DNA of 64,000 nt from positions 54,784 to 118,783 of the forward strand of contig CAYQLY010000008.1 in NCBI GenBank assembly GCA_964418605.1. The letters run 5' to 3'. The position numbers were made by a program, and so were the translations under genes. The notes beneath the pieces were generated by a model, which saw only the letters and a list, made by a program, of their open reading frames with translations, had not been told where the DNA came from and searched no databases. The DNA comes from CAYQLY01 sp964418605. GTDB taxonomy: Bacteria; Bacteroidota; Bacteroidia; Cytophagales; Cyclobacteriaceae. Position 1 is the first letter of the stretch; every line of letters starts with the position of its first letter. Positions 9,333 to 18,101 of the stretch are shown piece by piece.

Positions 9333-10322
9333 ATGAAAAAAACGACTTGCTTTTTACTATTTTTTACACTAATCAGCAGTTTGTCATTGGCCAAATCGCC
9401 AAAACGTGCAACAAAAAAACAGCTGATTTCTATTTCTGTAGATTCTTCTCTTCAACGTATTCGATGGAAGCAACAAATGCATGCCTTGAAACATCTTCCT
9501 GGTGACTATGGCGAGGATGATTTTTTAAACACAGAAGATACAGGTGAGTCGACAGGAGGAGGCTATTTCTCCGCGGAGGAGCTTTCAAGTGAGTTATACA
9601 TTGATAGTGTGTGGTCAGAGTTAAGTGATTATTATACTGTATGGGATTCTCGTAAAGTGAATCCATATGGCATGGAGGGCGATAAGTTTAAAGATACAGT
9701 AAATATTCCTTTGTATTATCCGTTGCGTGAGTCATGGAGTTTACCAACACTAGAGGAGACACATATTACATCAGGATTTGGGATGCGTAGTTACCGATGG
9801 CACTATGGAACAGATTTAAAATTAGAAACGGGGGATACGGTATGTGCTGTTTTTGATGGGGTTGTTCGGATATGCAGTTATGATCGGAAAGGGTATGGGA
9901 ATTATGTGTTAATACGTCATACTAATGGATTAGAAACGTTGTATGGTCATCTTAAAAAATCATTAGTAGAAGTGGGGCAGCATGTGAAAGCAGGAGATCT
10001 TATTGGATGGGGTGGGAACACGGGTCGAAGTACAGGTTCTCATTTGCACTTTGAAGTTCGGTATCAAGGTAATGCTATTAATCCAGAATATCTTTTTGAT
10101 TTTAAAAAGGATACATTAATTTCTCATGAGTTCATATTAACCCCTCAGCATTTTGAGTATATTCGTGAACTTAAAAAAGTTCGATTTCATAAGATTAAGA
10201 AAGGCGATAGCTTGTATACGATCAGTAGGAAATACCATATTTCTATACCAGCTATTTGTAAACTTAATCGAATGACAAAAAAAACAACGTTACTGCCTGG
10301 GAAAAAGATTCGTATTAATTAA
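9333..10322 (+). CDS. exported M23 peptidase with C-terminal LysM
   Basis: This is a 329-residue cell-wall enzyme of the LytM/M23 zinc endopeptidase family, which cuts peptide cross-links in peptidoglycan. The signal peptide is residues 1-20 (LLFFTLISSLSLA). The peptidase domain spans about 145-255, with zinc motif HYGTD (157-161) and HLHFE (His237, His239). Both zinc-binding motifs are present, so it is probably active rather than an EnvC-type regulator. A LysM domain fills residues 288-329 (IKKGDSLYTISRKY), which would anchor it to peptidoglycan. I start at ATG 9333, directly before the Lys-Lys signal-peptide N-region. bshB1 follows 15 bp downstream. Confidence 0.93.
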   Translation: MKKTTCFLLFFTLISSLSLAKSPKRATKKQLISISVDSSLQRIRWKQQMHALKHLPGDYGEDDFLNTEDTGESTGGGYFSAEELSSELYIDSVWSELSDYYTVWDSRKVNPYGMEGDKFKDTVNIPLYYPLRESWSLPTLEETHITSGFGMRSYRWHYGTDLKLETGDTVCAVFDGVVRICSYDRKGYGNYVLIRHTNGLETLYGHLKKSLVEVGQHVKAGDLIGWGGNTGRSTGSHLHFEVRYQGNAINPEYLFDFKKDTLISHEFILTPQHFEYIRELKKVRFHKIKKGDSLYTISRKYHISIPAICKLNRMTKKTTLLPGKKIRIN

Positions 10323-10337
10323 TCATAATCATACATT

Positions 10338-11054
10338 ATGAAACTAGATATATTAGCTATAGCAGCTCATCCCGATGATGTTGAGTTATCTTGTTCAGGC
10401 ACTCTTTTAGTTCATTCTTCTCAAGGTAAAAAGGTAGGTATTCTTGATCTTACCCAAGGTGAGTTAGGAACAAGAGGAACGCCAAGTATACGTGAAAAAG
10501 AAGCTCATCATGCAGCATCATTGTTGGACGTTGCTTTTCGCTACAATCTTAAATTGAGAGATGGTTTTTTTAAAAATGATGAACAACATCAACTTGAAGT
10601 TATTAAGCTGATAAGAAAATACCAACCTGAAATTGTATTAGCTAATGCCATTACTGATCGTCATCCTGACCATGGAAGAGCGGCTCAACTTATTTCAGAC
10701 TCTTGTTTTTTAGCAGGTCTTATTAAGATAGAAACGACGGATGAAGGTGTCATGCAGAAGCCTTGGCGACCTAAAAAAGTATATCATTATATTCAAGATC
10801 GATGGATTAAGCCCCAGCTTGTAGTAGATATTACTCCTTTTTGGAATAAGAAAATAGAGTCTATTCGTGCATTCCAATCGCAGTTTTATAATCCTCAGAC
10901 TCAAGAACCTCAGACGTATATATCTACTCCGGAGTTTTTAGAATTTATTGAGGCACGTGCCAAAGAAATGGGCCATCTGATTGGTGTAAAATATGGAGAA
11001 GGTTTTACAACGCAGTCCTATATAGGTGTAGGTAATTTATTTCATCTCATTTAA
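10338..11054 (+). CDS. bshB1: bacillithiol biosynthesis deacetylase BshB1
   Basis: This zinc-dependent deacetylase of the LmbE/PIG-L family removes acetate from GlcNAc-malate, the second step of bacillithiol synthesis. The protein has 238 residues. It shows the zinc and catalytic motif HPDD at 11-14 and the second motif HPDH at 109-112. TQGELGTRGT and the overall length are characteristic of the BshB1 subgroup found in Bacteroidota. It sits in a likely two-gene operon behind the M23 peptidase. Its last 18 bp overlap the end of the convergent aminotransferase gene. bshA and bshC are not in the window. Confidence 0.9.
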   Translation: MKLDILAIAAHPDDVELSCSGTLLVHSSQGKKVGILDLTQGELGTRGTPSIREKEAHHAASLLDVAFRYNLKLRDGFFKNDEQHQLEVIKLIRKYQPEIVLANAITDRHPDHGRAAQLISDSCFLAGLIKIETTDEGVMQKPWRPKKVYHYIQDRWIKPQLVVDITPFWNKKIESIRAFQSQFYNPQTQEPQTYISTPEFLEFIEARAKEMGHLIGVKYGEGFTTQSYIGVGNLFHLI

Positions 11055-12239
11055 TAATACATCGTCCATCGTTTGGATCAATTTTTTACAAACCATACTG
11101 ATTTCTTTCAAAGTAATCGTGAGTGGAGGTGCAAGCCGTATGGCATAGTCGCAAAATAAAAACCAATCAGTTAGTAGATTATAGTGCAATCCTCGTTCAA
11201 TAATTTTTTTTACTAGTTCCGCTGAATCAAATTCAATAGCGAATAATAATCCTTTACTTCGAATAGATTTGATTAGAGGGTGTTTTAATAAATCGTGAAA
11301 ATAGTTTTCTTTTTCTACGACATGCTCAATTAGTTTTTCTTTTATTAACACATCTAATGCTGCTAGTGATGCCGCACAACTAACGGGATGTCCTCCAAAG
11401 GTGGTAATATGTCCTAAAGTAGGGTTATGTGTAAGCGATGACATGATTTTATGTGAAGAAATAAAAGCACCAAGAGGCATTCCACCGCCCATGGCTTTGG
11501 CACAAACTACCATATCTGGAATGATAGAATAATGTTCAAATCCCCAAAAGGCACCTGTTCTACCAAATCCTGTTTGAATTTCATCCATAATGAGCAAAGC
11601 GTTTACTTCATTACACTTTTTTCGGAGTGCTTGAAAGTAATGTGTATCAGTTAGCCTAACTCCAGCTTCTGCTTGCACAGGCTCTATAATTACAGCAGCT
11701 GTAGAAGATGTAATTCTATGGAGGTGTTCTGTATTGCCAAAATCTATAGTGTACGTTTCCGGTAGTAAAGGCCTGAAGGCCCTTTTTAAATTTTCATTTC
11801 CTGTGACTGAAAGTGCACCATGAGTTGAGCCATGATAAGCATTTGTACAGCTTATAAGTTGAGTTTTTCCTGTATATCGTTTAGCTAGTTTTAAAGCTCC
11901 TTCTACAGCTTCGCTTCCAGAATTCACAAAATAGATGGAGGATAGTGGTTCTGGTAGATAGGTAATTAACTTTTTAGCTAATGCAACCTGAGGCGATTGA
12001 ATAAGCTCTCCATAAACCATTAGATGTAAATGTTTTTTAAGTTGTTGTTTAATAGCTTTTATTACTTTTGGATGTCGATGACCTATATTGCTTACTCCAA
12101 TACCTGAGATAAGATCGATGTATTTTTTACGTTGTTCAGAATAAAGATATAACCCTTTCGCTTTTTTAATTTCCAATAAAAGCGGAGATGGTGATGTTTG
12201 TGCTAAGTAATTTAAAAATAAGTATTTTTGAGATAGCAT
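11037..12239 (-). CDS. class III aminotransferase, ornithine/acetylornithine type
   Basis: This is a 400-residue PLP enzyme of the class III (omega) aminotransferases. GSEAVEGALKLAKRYTG contacts the cofactor phosphate. MDEIQTGFGRTGAFW holds the Asp that contacts the pyridine ring, and the Schiff-base lysine lies in VVCAKAMGGGMPLG. The closest described activities are ornithine or acetylornithine aminotransferase, but the substrate cannot be read from the sequence, and no arginine or proline genes are nearby. Its 3' end overlaps bshB1 by 18 bp, and it diverges from msrA with 36 bp between starts. Confidence 0.88.
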   Translation of the reverse strand: MLSQKYLFLNYLAQTSPSPLLLEIKKAKGLYLYSEQRKKYIDLISGIGVSNIGHRHPKVIKAIKQQLKKHLHLMVYGELIQSPQVALAKKLITYLPEPLSSIYFVNSGSEAVEGALKLAKRYTGKTQLISCTNAYHGSTHGALSVTGNENLKRAFRPLLPETYTIDFGNTEHLHRITSSTAAVIIEPVQAEAGVRLTDTHYFQALRKKCNEVNALLIMDEIQTGFGRTGAFWGFEHYSIIPDMVVCAKAMGGGMPLGAFISSHKIMSSLTHNPTLGHITTFGGHPVSCAASLAALDVLIKEKLIEHVVEKENYFHDLLKHPLIKSIRSKGLLFAIEFDSAELVKKIIERGLHYNLLTDWFLFCDYAIRLAPPLTITLKEISMVCKKLIQTMDDVLLNEMK

Positions 12240-12275
12240 CTTAGTTGTATATAGTAGTTTAAAAAACAGAAAATT

Positions 12276-12923
12276 ATGAATCGATTGATAGTAGTAACTA
12301 GCCTATTGTTTTTTTGTGTTAATTTAGTAAAATCTCAGGTTATGCAACAAGATAAAAAAAATGAATCATCTAGTAAGAAAATAGCTCCTCATCTAGAGTT
12401 GGCTACTTTTGGATCAGGTTGTTTTTGGTGTGTTGAAGCTATTTTTCAACAAGTGATAGGCATAGAAAAAGTTATTTCTGGCTATTCAGGAGGTCATGTT
12501 AAAAATCCCACCTATAAAGAAGTATGCACGGGTAATACAGGTCATGCTGAGGTTGTTCAGATAACTTATGATCCCTCCAAAATAACTTATGAAGAACTTT
12601 TAGAGTTGTTTTGGAAAACCCATGATCCAACAACATTAAATAAACAAGGCAATGATGTAGGCACTCAATACAGATCGGTTATATTTTACCATAATGAACA
12701 ACAAAAGCAGTCCGCAGAAAAATATAGAACTGAGCTGAATCAGGCTGGTATTTGGAATAACCCTATTGTAACAGAAATCACGCCATTTATTATTTTTTAT
12801 CCAGCAGAAGATTATCATCAAAATTATTATGAGGAGAATAAGGATCAACCTTATTGTTCATTGGTGATTACACCTAAGCTTGAAAAATTTAAAAAAGTAT
12901 TTAAGCATAAAATTGTAAAATAA
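12276..12923 (+). CDS. msrA: peptide-methionine (S)-S-oxide reductase, exported
   Basis: MsrA repairs the S-epimer of methionine sulfoxide. The catalytic motif GSGCFWC is present with Cys49. Other family blocks, GYSGGHVKNPTYKEVCTGNTGHAE and later YHQNYYEEN, are intact (shown here as separate short blocks). The N-terminal 21 residues (RLIVVTSLLFFCVNLVKS) form a signal peptide followed by a polar linker. The enzyme therefore probably works in the periplasm or on the envelope rather than in the cytoplasm. The Cys at residue 14 does not sit in a good lipobox. There is no MsrB domain or adjacent msrB. Confidence 0.95.
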   Translation: MNRLIVVTSLLFFCVNLVKSQVMQQDKKNESSSKKIAPHLELATFGSGCFWCVEAIFQQVIGIEKVISGYSGGHVKNPTYKEVCTGNTGHAEVVQITYDPSKITYEELLELFWKTHDPTTLNKQGNDVGTQYRSVIFYHNEQQKQSAEKYRTELNQAGIWNNPIVTEITPFIIFYPAEDYHQNYYEENKDQPYCSLVITPKLEKFKKVFKHKIVK

Positions 12924-12960
12924 GTAATTTAATCAGTAGACCAGTTTGCTTTAATTCAAT

Positions 12961-14676
12961 ATGGGTTTAGAAAACATCGGTAAGAAAATATATATCATTA
13001 ATCAGTTTTTAAAATTAATATCTCCTGAAAAGAAAGAGATATTTTTTATTTACATCTATGGAGTTATGGCAGGAGTTATAAGCCTGTCATTGCCATTAGG
13101 TATTCAAAGCATGATTAGCTATGTATCGAGCGGACAGATTGTTACATCTGTTATTGTACTAATAGGTTTAATTATTCTTGGATTACTTATTGCAGGGGGA
13201 ATGCAAATTATGCAAATGTATCTTTTGGAGTATATTCAACAGCGGTTATTTATTCGAACAGCATTTGAATTTTCTTCACGAGTTAGTCAGCTTCAATTAG
13301 AAAATATAAGGAACGAATATCCTCCTGAATTGATGAATCGTTTTTTTGAAGTGTCTACACTTCAAAAAGGACTTTCAAAATTGATTATTGATATTTCAAC
13401 GGCTTTAGTTCAATTAGTCATTGGTTTGATTGTTATATCACTGTATCATCCATCTTTTATTATATTCAGTTTAATTCTCATAGTAATGCTTTTTATAGTT
13501 ATTCGAATAACTGGTCCAAAAGGATTAAAAACTAATTTATATGTGTCAAAATATAAATATAAAGTAGCTCATTGGTTGCAAGAAATAGCTCGTTCGATGA
13601 TTTTATTTAGAATATCTTCATCATTCTCATCCCAAAAAACAGATCAACTGGTTAGTACATATATAATTGCTAGGAAAAAACATTTTTCGATTTTACTCAT
13701 ACAGTATTTTTCTTTTTTAGGGTTTAAAACATTAATTATAGGGGGGCTTCTTATTATGGGGTGCATTTTGTTAATTAATGCTCAGATTAATTTAGGCCAA
13801 TTTATCGCTTCAGAAATTATCATCATTCTTATTATGGGTGCTTTGGAAAAAATTATCCTAAAAATAGATACCGTTTACGATGTGTTAACGAGTACCGATA
13901 AAATGACACAAGTAATGGAGCTGCCTGTAGAAGAAAATAAAGGTATTAATATCGATAAATTAGATGAGCAATCACATGAAGGATATGCTATGGAATTAAA
14001 AAATATATCCTATAAGTATCCTACATCTAGTCGTTTAGCATTGAAGAATATTAGCTTTAAATTAAAAGCTAATGAAAAAGTTGTTATAGCAGGTTATAAT
14101 GATTCAGGTAGGACTACACTAATTAATGTCCTGTTAGGTATATATAATGATTATGAAGGAGGTCTCACCTATAATGATATTTCTATGAGAGATATAAATA
14201 AGCAGAGCTTTTATAATACTATTGGTTATACCTCTCCAGAAAAATTATTTGATGGGTCATTGATTGATAATATTTCTTTAGGACGGCCACATATTACGAT
14301 TGATCGAGTTGTTTCTATTGCTAAATCCCTTCAATTAGATACATTCATTAATCAGTTGCCTAATGGGTTTCATTCGGATCTTGTAGGTGGAGGAAAGTTA
14401 CCTGATCATATTGAGAAAAAGATAATACTAGCAAGAGCTTTGGTTCATCAGCCCAAACTACTTATTATAGAAGATAATTTTTTACAGGTGGATCAAAAAG
14501 AAAAACTGCGATTAGTTAATGCTTTAATGAACTATCCAGCGACTACAGTTTTAATTTTCTCAAATGATAGTTCTATTTTAGCATTAGCTCAACGTGTTTT
14601 ATTTATGAAAGAAGGAGATGTTGTATATGATGGGTTGTATGATGAAAAAAATATAAGTACTTTTTTAGTAGGTTGA
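12961..14676 (+). CDS. ABC exporter-like protein with degenerate ATPase domain
   Basis: The 571-residue fusion has a six-helix exporter membrane domain (about 15-310) followed by a nucleotide-binding domain (about 340-571). There is no N-terminal C39 peptidase. The fold is recognisable, but the nucleotide-binding motifs are all altered. Walker A reads GYNDSGRTT (378-386) with Arg384 in place of the catalytic lysine. The Q-loop glutamine is missing (TSPEKLF). The LSGGQ signature is LPDHI (480-484). Walker B ends Glu504-Asp505 instead of Asp-Glu. The H-loop histidine is replaced in IFSNDSS. It starts a three-gene cluster with HlyD and TolC proteins, so it resembles a type I secretion system, but normal ATP hydrolysis is doubtful. 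Confidence 0.88.
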   Translation: MGLENIGKKIYIINQFLKLISPEKKEIFFIYIYGVMAGVISLSLPLGIQSMISYVSSGQIVTSVIVLIGLIILGLLIAGGMQIMQMYLLEYIQQRLFIRTAFEFSSRVSQLQLENIRNEYPPELMNRFFEVSTLQKGLSKLIIDISTALVQLVIGLIVISLYHPSFIIFSLILIVMLFIVIRITGPKGLKTNLYVSKYKYKVAHWLQEIARSMILFRISSSFSSQKTDQLVSTYIIARKKHFSILLIQYFSFLGFKTLIIGGLLIMGCILLINAQINLGQFIASEIIIILIMGALEKIILKIDTVYDVLTSTDKMTQVMELPVEENKGINIDKLDEQSHEGYAMELKNISYKYPTSSRLALKNISFKLKANEKVVIAGYNDSGRTTLINVLLGIYNDYEGGLTYNDISMRDINKQSFYNTIGYTSPEKLFDGSLIDNISLGRPHITIDRVVSIAKSLQLDTFINQLPNGFHSDLVGGGKLPDHIEKKIILARALVHQPKLLIIEDNFLQVDQKEKLRLVNALMNYPATTVLIFSNDSSILALAQRVLFMKEGDVVYDGLYDEKNISTFLVG

Positions 14677-14682
14677 TTCAGT

Positions 14683-16035
14683 ATGAAAAAAAAAGAACAA
14701 TTATCTGATTTATTTCAAGCATTTCATTTGGCGAATACACCGCACTTTGGTAGAATGCTGGCTTATTGGTGTCTGGGTATACTAATGCTACTTTTATTGG
14801 CTATGTTTTTGCCGTGGACTCAAAATATACAAAGCAAAGGTGTGGTGACTACTTTTAGGCCTGAGGATCGTCCTCAGGTTGTACATAGTACTATTGCAGG
14901 TCGAATTGAAAAATGGTATGTGCGAGAAGGTCAATATGTTAAGAAAGGAGATACGCTAGTTGTTCTTTCTGAAGTGAAAGATAAATACTTTGATCCTGAT
15001 TTTTTAATTCGTATTCGTGAACAAATTAATTCAAAAGAGAATGCTTTACTTTCAACGCGAAAAAAAGCAGACGCACTTCAAAAGCAAATTAAAGTACTTC
15101 AAGAGGGATTACTATTTAGCTTAAGTAAAGCTAAAAACAAAATCACACAGACAGTATTAAAAATAAAAACAGATAGTACTGATTTTTTAGCTAGTCGTGC
15201 AGAATATGATATAGCTAAAACACAATTGGAACGGCAAGAAGTTTTATACAAAAAAGGACTTAAGTCTCTTACTGAGTATGAAACACGAAGACTGAAATTT
15301 CAGGAAACAAGTGCTAAGCTTATTTCTTCAGAAAATAAACTTTATACCTCTAAAAATGAACTCTTAAATGCCACTATAGAACTTAACTCGCTTGAAGCAG
15401 AATATTTGGATAAAATAGCCAAAGCAGAATCTGAGTTTAGTTCAACATTGGCCTATTTCTATAATATAGAAGGAGAAATTTCTAAAATGAATAATGAATA
15501 TGCTAACATGCAAATTAGAAGTTCTTTCTATAGCATTCTCGCGCCGCAAGATGGATATATTGTAAAAGCTTTGCGTAATGGAATAGGGGAGACAATTAAA
15601 GAGGGCGAAGCTATTACTAGTATTATGCCTACTCAAATGCATTTAGCAATAGAATTATTTGTTAAACCTATGGATTTGCCATTATTGAAAATAAATGATA
15701 AAGTCCGACTTCAATTCGATGGATGGCCTGCACTTGTTTTTTCAGGATGGCCTGTTGCGAGTGTAGGAACTTTTGGTGGAGTTATTGTTGCTGTTGATAA
15801 TGTAGATACCAATGGTAAATACCGTGTACTTATTGTTCCAGACTCAATCGATAGTGAATGGCCTAAACCACTCGGTATAGGTTCAGGAGTATATGGATGG
15901 ATTTTGCTGAAAGATGTTCCTGTTTGGTATGAAATCTGGCGGCAGTTGAATGGGTTTCCACCAGATTATACAACTCAAATTAATCAAGACCAATCTGTAA
16001 AAGGGGGAAAAAATACAAAAGTAGATGAGAACTAA
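14683..16035 (+). CDS. HlyD-family membrane fusion protein
   Basis: This is a 450-residue periplasmic adaptor that would link the inner-membrane ABC protein to the TolC channel. A single N-terminal membrane helix lies at about residues 24-44 (GILMLLLLAMFLPW). The first half-lipoyl segment is STIAGRIEKWYVREGQYVKKGD, in the standard place and given here as a motif description; its partner is SILAPQDGYIVKAL near residue 286. Between them lies a long coiled coil (about 115-265), typical of type I secretion adaptors. The gap to the ABC gene is 6 bp, and the gene overlaps tolC by 11 bp, so the three are almost certainly co-translated. Confidence 0.92.
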   Translation: MKKKEQLSDLFQAFHLANTPHFGRMLAYWCLGILMLLLLAMFLPWTQNIQSKGVVTTFRPEDRPQVVHSTIAGRIEKWYVREGQYVKKGDTLVVLSEVKDKYFDPDFLIRIREQINSKENALLSTRKKADALQKQIKVLQEGLLFSLSKAKNKITQTVLKIKTDSTDFLASRAEYDIAKTQLERQEVLYKKGLKSLTEYETRRLKFQETSAKLISSENKLYTSKNELLNATIELNSLEAEYLDKIAKAESEFSSTLAYFYNIEGEISKMNNEYANMQIRSSFYSILAPQDGYIVKALRNGIGETIKEGEAITSIMPTQMHLAIELFVKPMDLPLLKINDKVRLQFDGWPALVFSGWPVASVGTFGGVIVAVDNVDTNGKYRVLIVPDSIDSEWPKPLGIGSGVYGWILLKDVPVWYEIWRQLNGFPPDYTTQINQDQSVKGGKNTKVDEN

Positions 16036-17467
16036 ATTATTAGCTATTGCAGTGATTATTTTTTTTCTGTGCTTTCCCTATACTATGAAAGCAGAAGAAA
16101 AAAAAGAAAACGATTCTGTTTATATTCTTACGTTAGCTGAGTTTTATAAATATATTATCTCTAATCATCCTGTTGTAAAACAAATAGCACTTATTTCAGA
16201 TAAAGCACAACAAGATCTACGTATAGCTAGGGGCTTGTTTGATCCACAACTTAATACTAAATTTTATCAAAAAGAATTAGAAGGTAAAAACTATTTTACA
16301 CTTTGGGATAACTTTCTCAAAATCCCTACATGGTATGGGCCTGATGTAAAAATAGGATTTGAGCAAAATAGTGGCACGAATGTTAATGGTGAAAACTTTA
16401 CCCCTGATGAGGGATTAAGCTATTTAGGATTAACAGTTCCTTTGGGTCAAGGGTTACTTATTGATGAAAGAAGAAATACATTACGTCAAGCTAAAATAGC
16501 TGTTCAGTTAGCAGAAGTAGAGCGCCTTGCTCTCATCAATAAATTTTTACTTGAAGCCGGAAAAGATTATTGGAAATGGGCTCTTACATATCAAAAAATG
16601 GTGCTTTACCAACAAGGCTATGAATTGGCTTCTATTCGATGGCAAGCAGTGAAAGAACGGATTATACATGGTGATTTACCTGCTATAGATTCAGTGGAAG
16701 CTAGTATTGAGATGAAAAATAGAAAAGTACTAGCCAGACAAGCGGAGCTAGATTATGCTAATATGTCTCTTACTATAAGTAATTATTTATGGAAAGAAGG
16801 TGCTATACCATTGGAGTTAAAAGAAAATGCCATCCCTCATTTTACAGTTAGCAATAAATATTATCTTTTAAAAGATTCACTTCATACATTGTTGGGTTAT
16901 GCTAAAAAAAACCATCCCGATATTTTAAAAATTAATTTTAAGTCTCAACAACTTGATCTAGAAAGAAAATTTTTTACAGATAAACTAAAACCAAAATTAA
17001 ATATTGAGTATAATTTTCTCCAAAAAAACTTCTTTACCTCATCACCATCATTAATGAATGATTATTTTTTAAAAAATTATAAAATTGGACTTGGCTTTAG
17101 TATACCTCTGTTGTTACGCTCAGAACGTGGAAAAATTGAAGTCACGAAATTAAAAATAACAGAGCTTGCTTATACACTCAGTCAAACAGTGCGTGAGATA
17201 GAAAATCAAGTTCAAGCAGCGTATAATCATGTACTAGCTATGATCGATCAGGTAACTATACAAAAAGAAATAGTCAATCATTCTTTTTTGTTACGTCAAG
17301 CTGAACAGGATAAATTTGAAAATGGAGAAAGCTCTCTTTTCCTCATTAATGCACGTGAATCTAATCTTATTTCCAGCCAAATTAAATTAGCAGAATGGGA
17401 ATCAGAATATGGAAAATCCCTTATCTTTATTCAATGGGCAGCGGGAAAAATAACTATGCCTTTCTAA
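16025..17467 (+). CDS. TolC-family outer-membrane channel
   Basis: This is a 480-residue outer-membrane efflux protein with a signal peptide (residues 1-23, IAVIIFFLCFPYTMKA). Two TolC-type repeats are visible, each with long amphipathic helices; the second closes with a REIENQVQAAYNHV helix and the conserved turn region before SLFLINARES. It would form the exit duct for the ABC/HlyD pair. Its start overlaps the hlyD end by 11 bp. Its stop codon directly abuts the stop codon of the convergent HEAT-like gene, leaving no space for a terminator. Confidence 0.92.
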   Translation: MRTKLLAIAVIIFFLCFPYTMKAEEKKENDSVYILTLAEFYKYIISNHPVVKQIALISDKAQQDLRIARGLFDPQLNTKFYQKELEGKNYFTLWDNFLKIPTWYGPDVKIGFEQNSGTNVNGENFTPDEGLSYLGLTVPLGQGLLIDERRNTLRQAKIAVQLAEVERLALINKFLLEAGKDYWKWALTYQKMVLYQQGYELASIRWQAVKERIIHGDLPAIDSVEASIEMKNRKVLARQAELDYANMSLTISNYLWKEGAIPLELKENAIPHFTVSNKYYLLKDSLHTLLGYAKKNHPDILKINFKSQQLDLERKFFTDKLKPKLNIEYNFLQKNFFTSSPSLMNDYFLKNYKIGLGFSIPLLLRSERGKIEVTKLKITELAYTLSQTVREIENQVQAAYNHVLAMIDQVTIQKEIVNHSFLLRQAEQDKFENGESSLFLINARESNLISSQIKLAEWESEYGKSLIFIQWAAGKITMPF

Positions 17468-17989
17468 CTATAAGCGATTTAATATTTTTGAAGCTCTGTT
17501 CTTAAAAGCAGGTGATGCAAAAGGCAGTTGATCCTCAATTATTAATTTTAACTCTTTTTTAAATTCAGGAATAGATTGACACAAGTTAGCTAATACAGTC
17601 ATGGAGAATATTTTGATAGCAATAGGTTCTTTCCGAGAAGATAAAAAGTAAAAACAATGATTTGCTAAATCTCCATGATATTTCGAAGGAATATCTATAA
17701 ATTGAAATAAGCGTAATGTATTTCGTTTAAATGAATCATGAGGCGCATGTCTTAAAGCTGTTATTAGATTTTTAAAATAAGGTCGAAAAAGGCTAGGATG
17801 CCTATTTGCTATATTATTTAAAACATTGGCTGCATGTTGGCACAGTCGAAAATCTTTTCCAAAAAAACAAACCATTAGCTCAGCAAAGAGCTTTTTGTCG
17901 TCGCCTATCAAGGTTGCTAGTTTAAGTGTATTCTTTTTAGAATACGGTCTCAAAAGCATTTGCTCTATAGTCGTGATAGCGGAAGGCAT
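17468..17989 (-). CDS. HEAT-repeat-like helical protein
   Basis: This 173-residue protein is entirely helical, with repeated pairs that look like HEAT/ARM repeats (FRLCQHAANVLNNIANRHP, then KRNTLRLFQFIDIP, then IAIKIFSMTVLANLCQSIP, then ASPAFKNRASKILNRL). It has no signal peptide or membrane helix and so is probably cytoplasmic. Such repeats mediate protein binding, and no enzymatic function is visible. It has its own perfect promoter box at 18009-18016, which supports it being a real gene. Confidence 0.75.
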   Translation of the reverse strand: MPSAITTIEQMLLRPYSKKNTLKLATLIGDDKKLFAELMVCFFGKDFRLCQHAANVLNNIANRHPSLFRPYFKNLITALRHAPHDSFKRNTLRLFQFIDIPSKYHGDLANHCFYFLSSRKEPIAIKIFSMTVLANLCQSIPEFKKELKLIIEDQLPFASPAFKNRASKILNRL

Positions 17990-18008
17990 TATTTATTTTT
18001 TTAGTATA

Positions 18009-18016
18009 CAAACTTA
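18009..18016 (-). promoter_or_regulatory. -7 promoter box for the HEAT-like gene
   Basis: On the minus strand this reads TAAGTTTG, a perfect TAnnTTTG match, 20 nt before the start codon at 17989. Confidence 0.5.
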
Positions 18017-18101
18017 TTATTTTAGAATAAAATTTCAATAACCTAGCTAAGGCATAACGCGGTATACAATAAATAAATTTATTATGTATTTTTAGGCCAC
18101 C

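Noticed and set aside
9290..9666. Alternative frames over the start of the M23 gene
   Set aside because: The M23 frame has a signal peptide and conserved domain; the other frames have neither.
12961..14676. Bacteriocin exporter with C39 peptidase that could process the peptide at 63592
   Set aside because: There is no C39 domain at its N-terminus, the two loci are 50 kb apart, and the ATPase is degenerate. No link can be supported.
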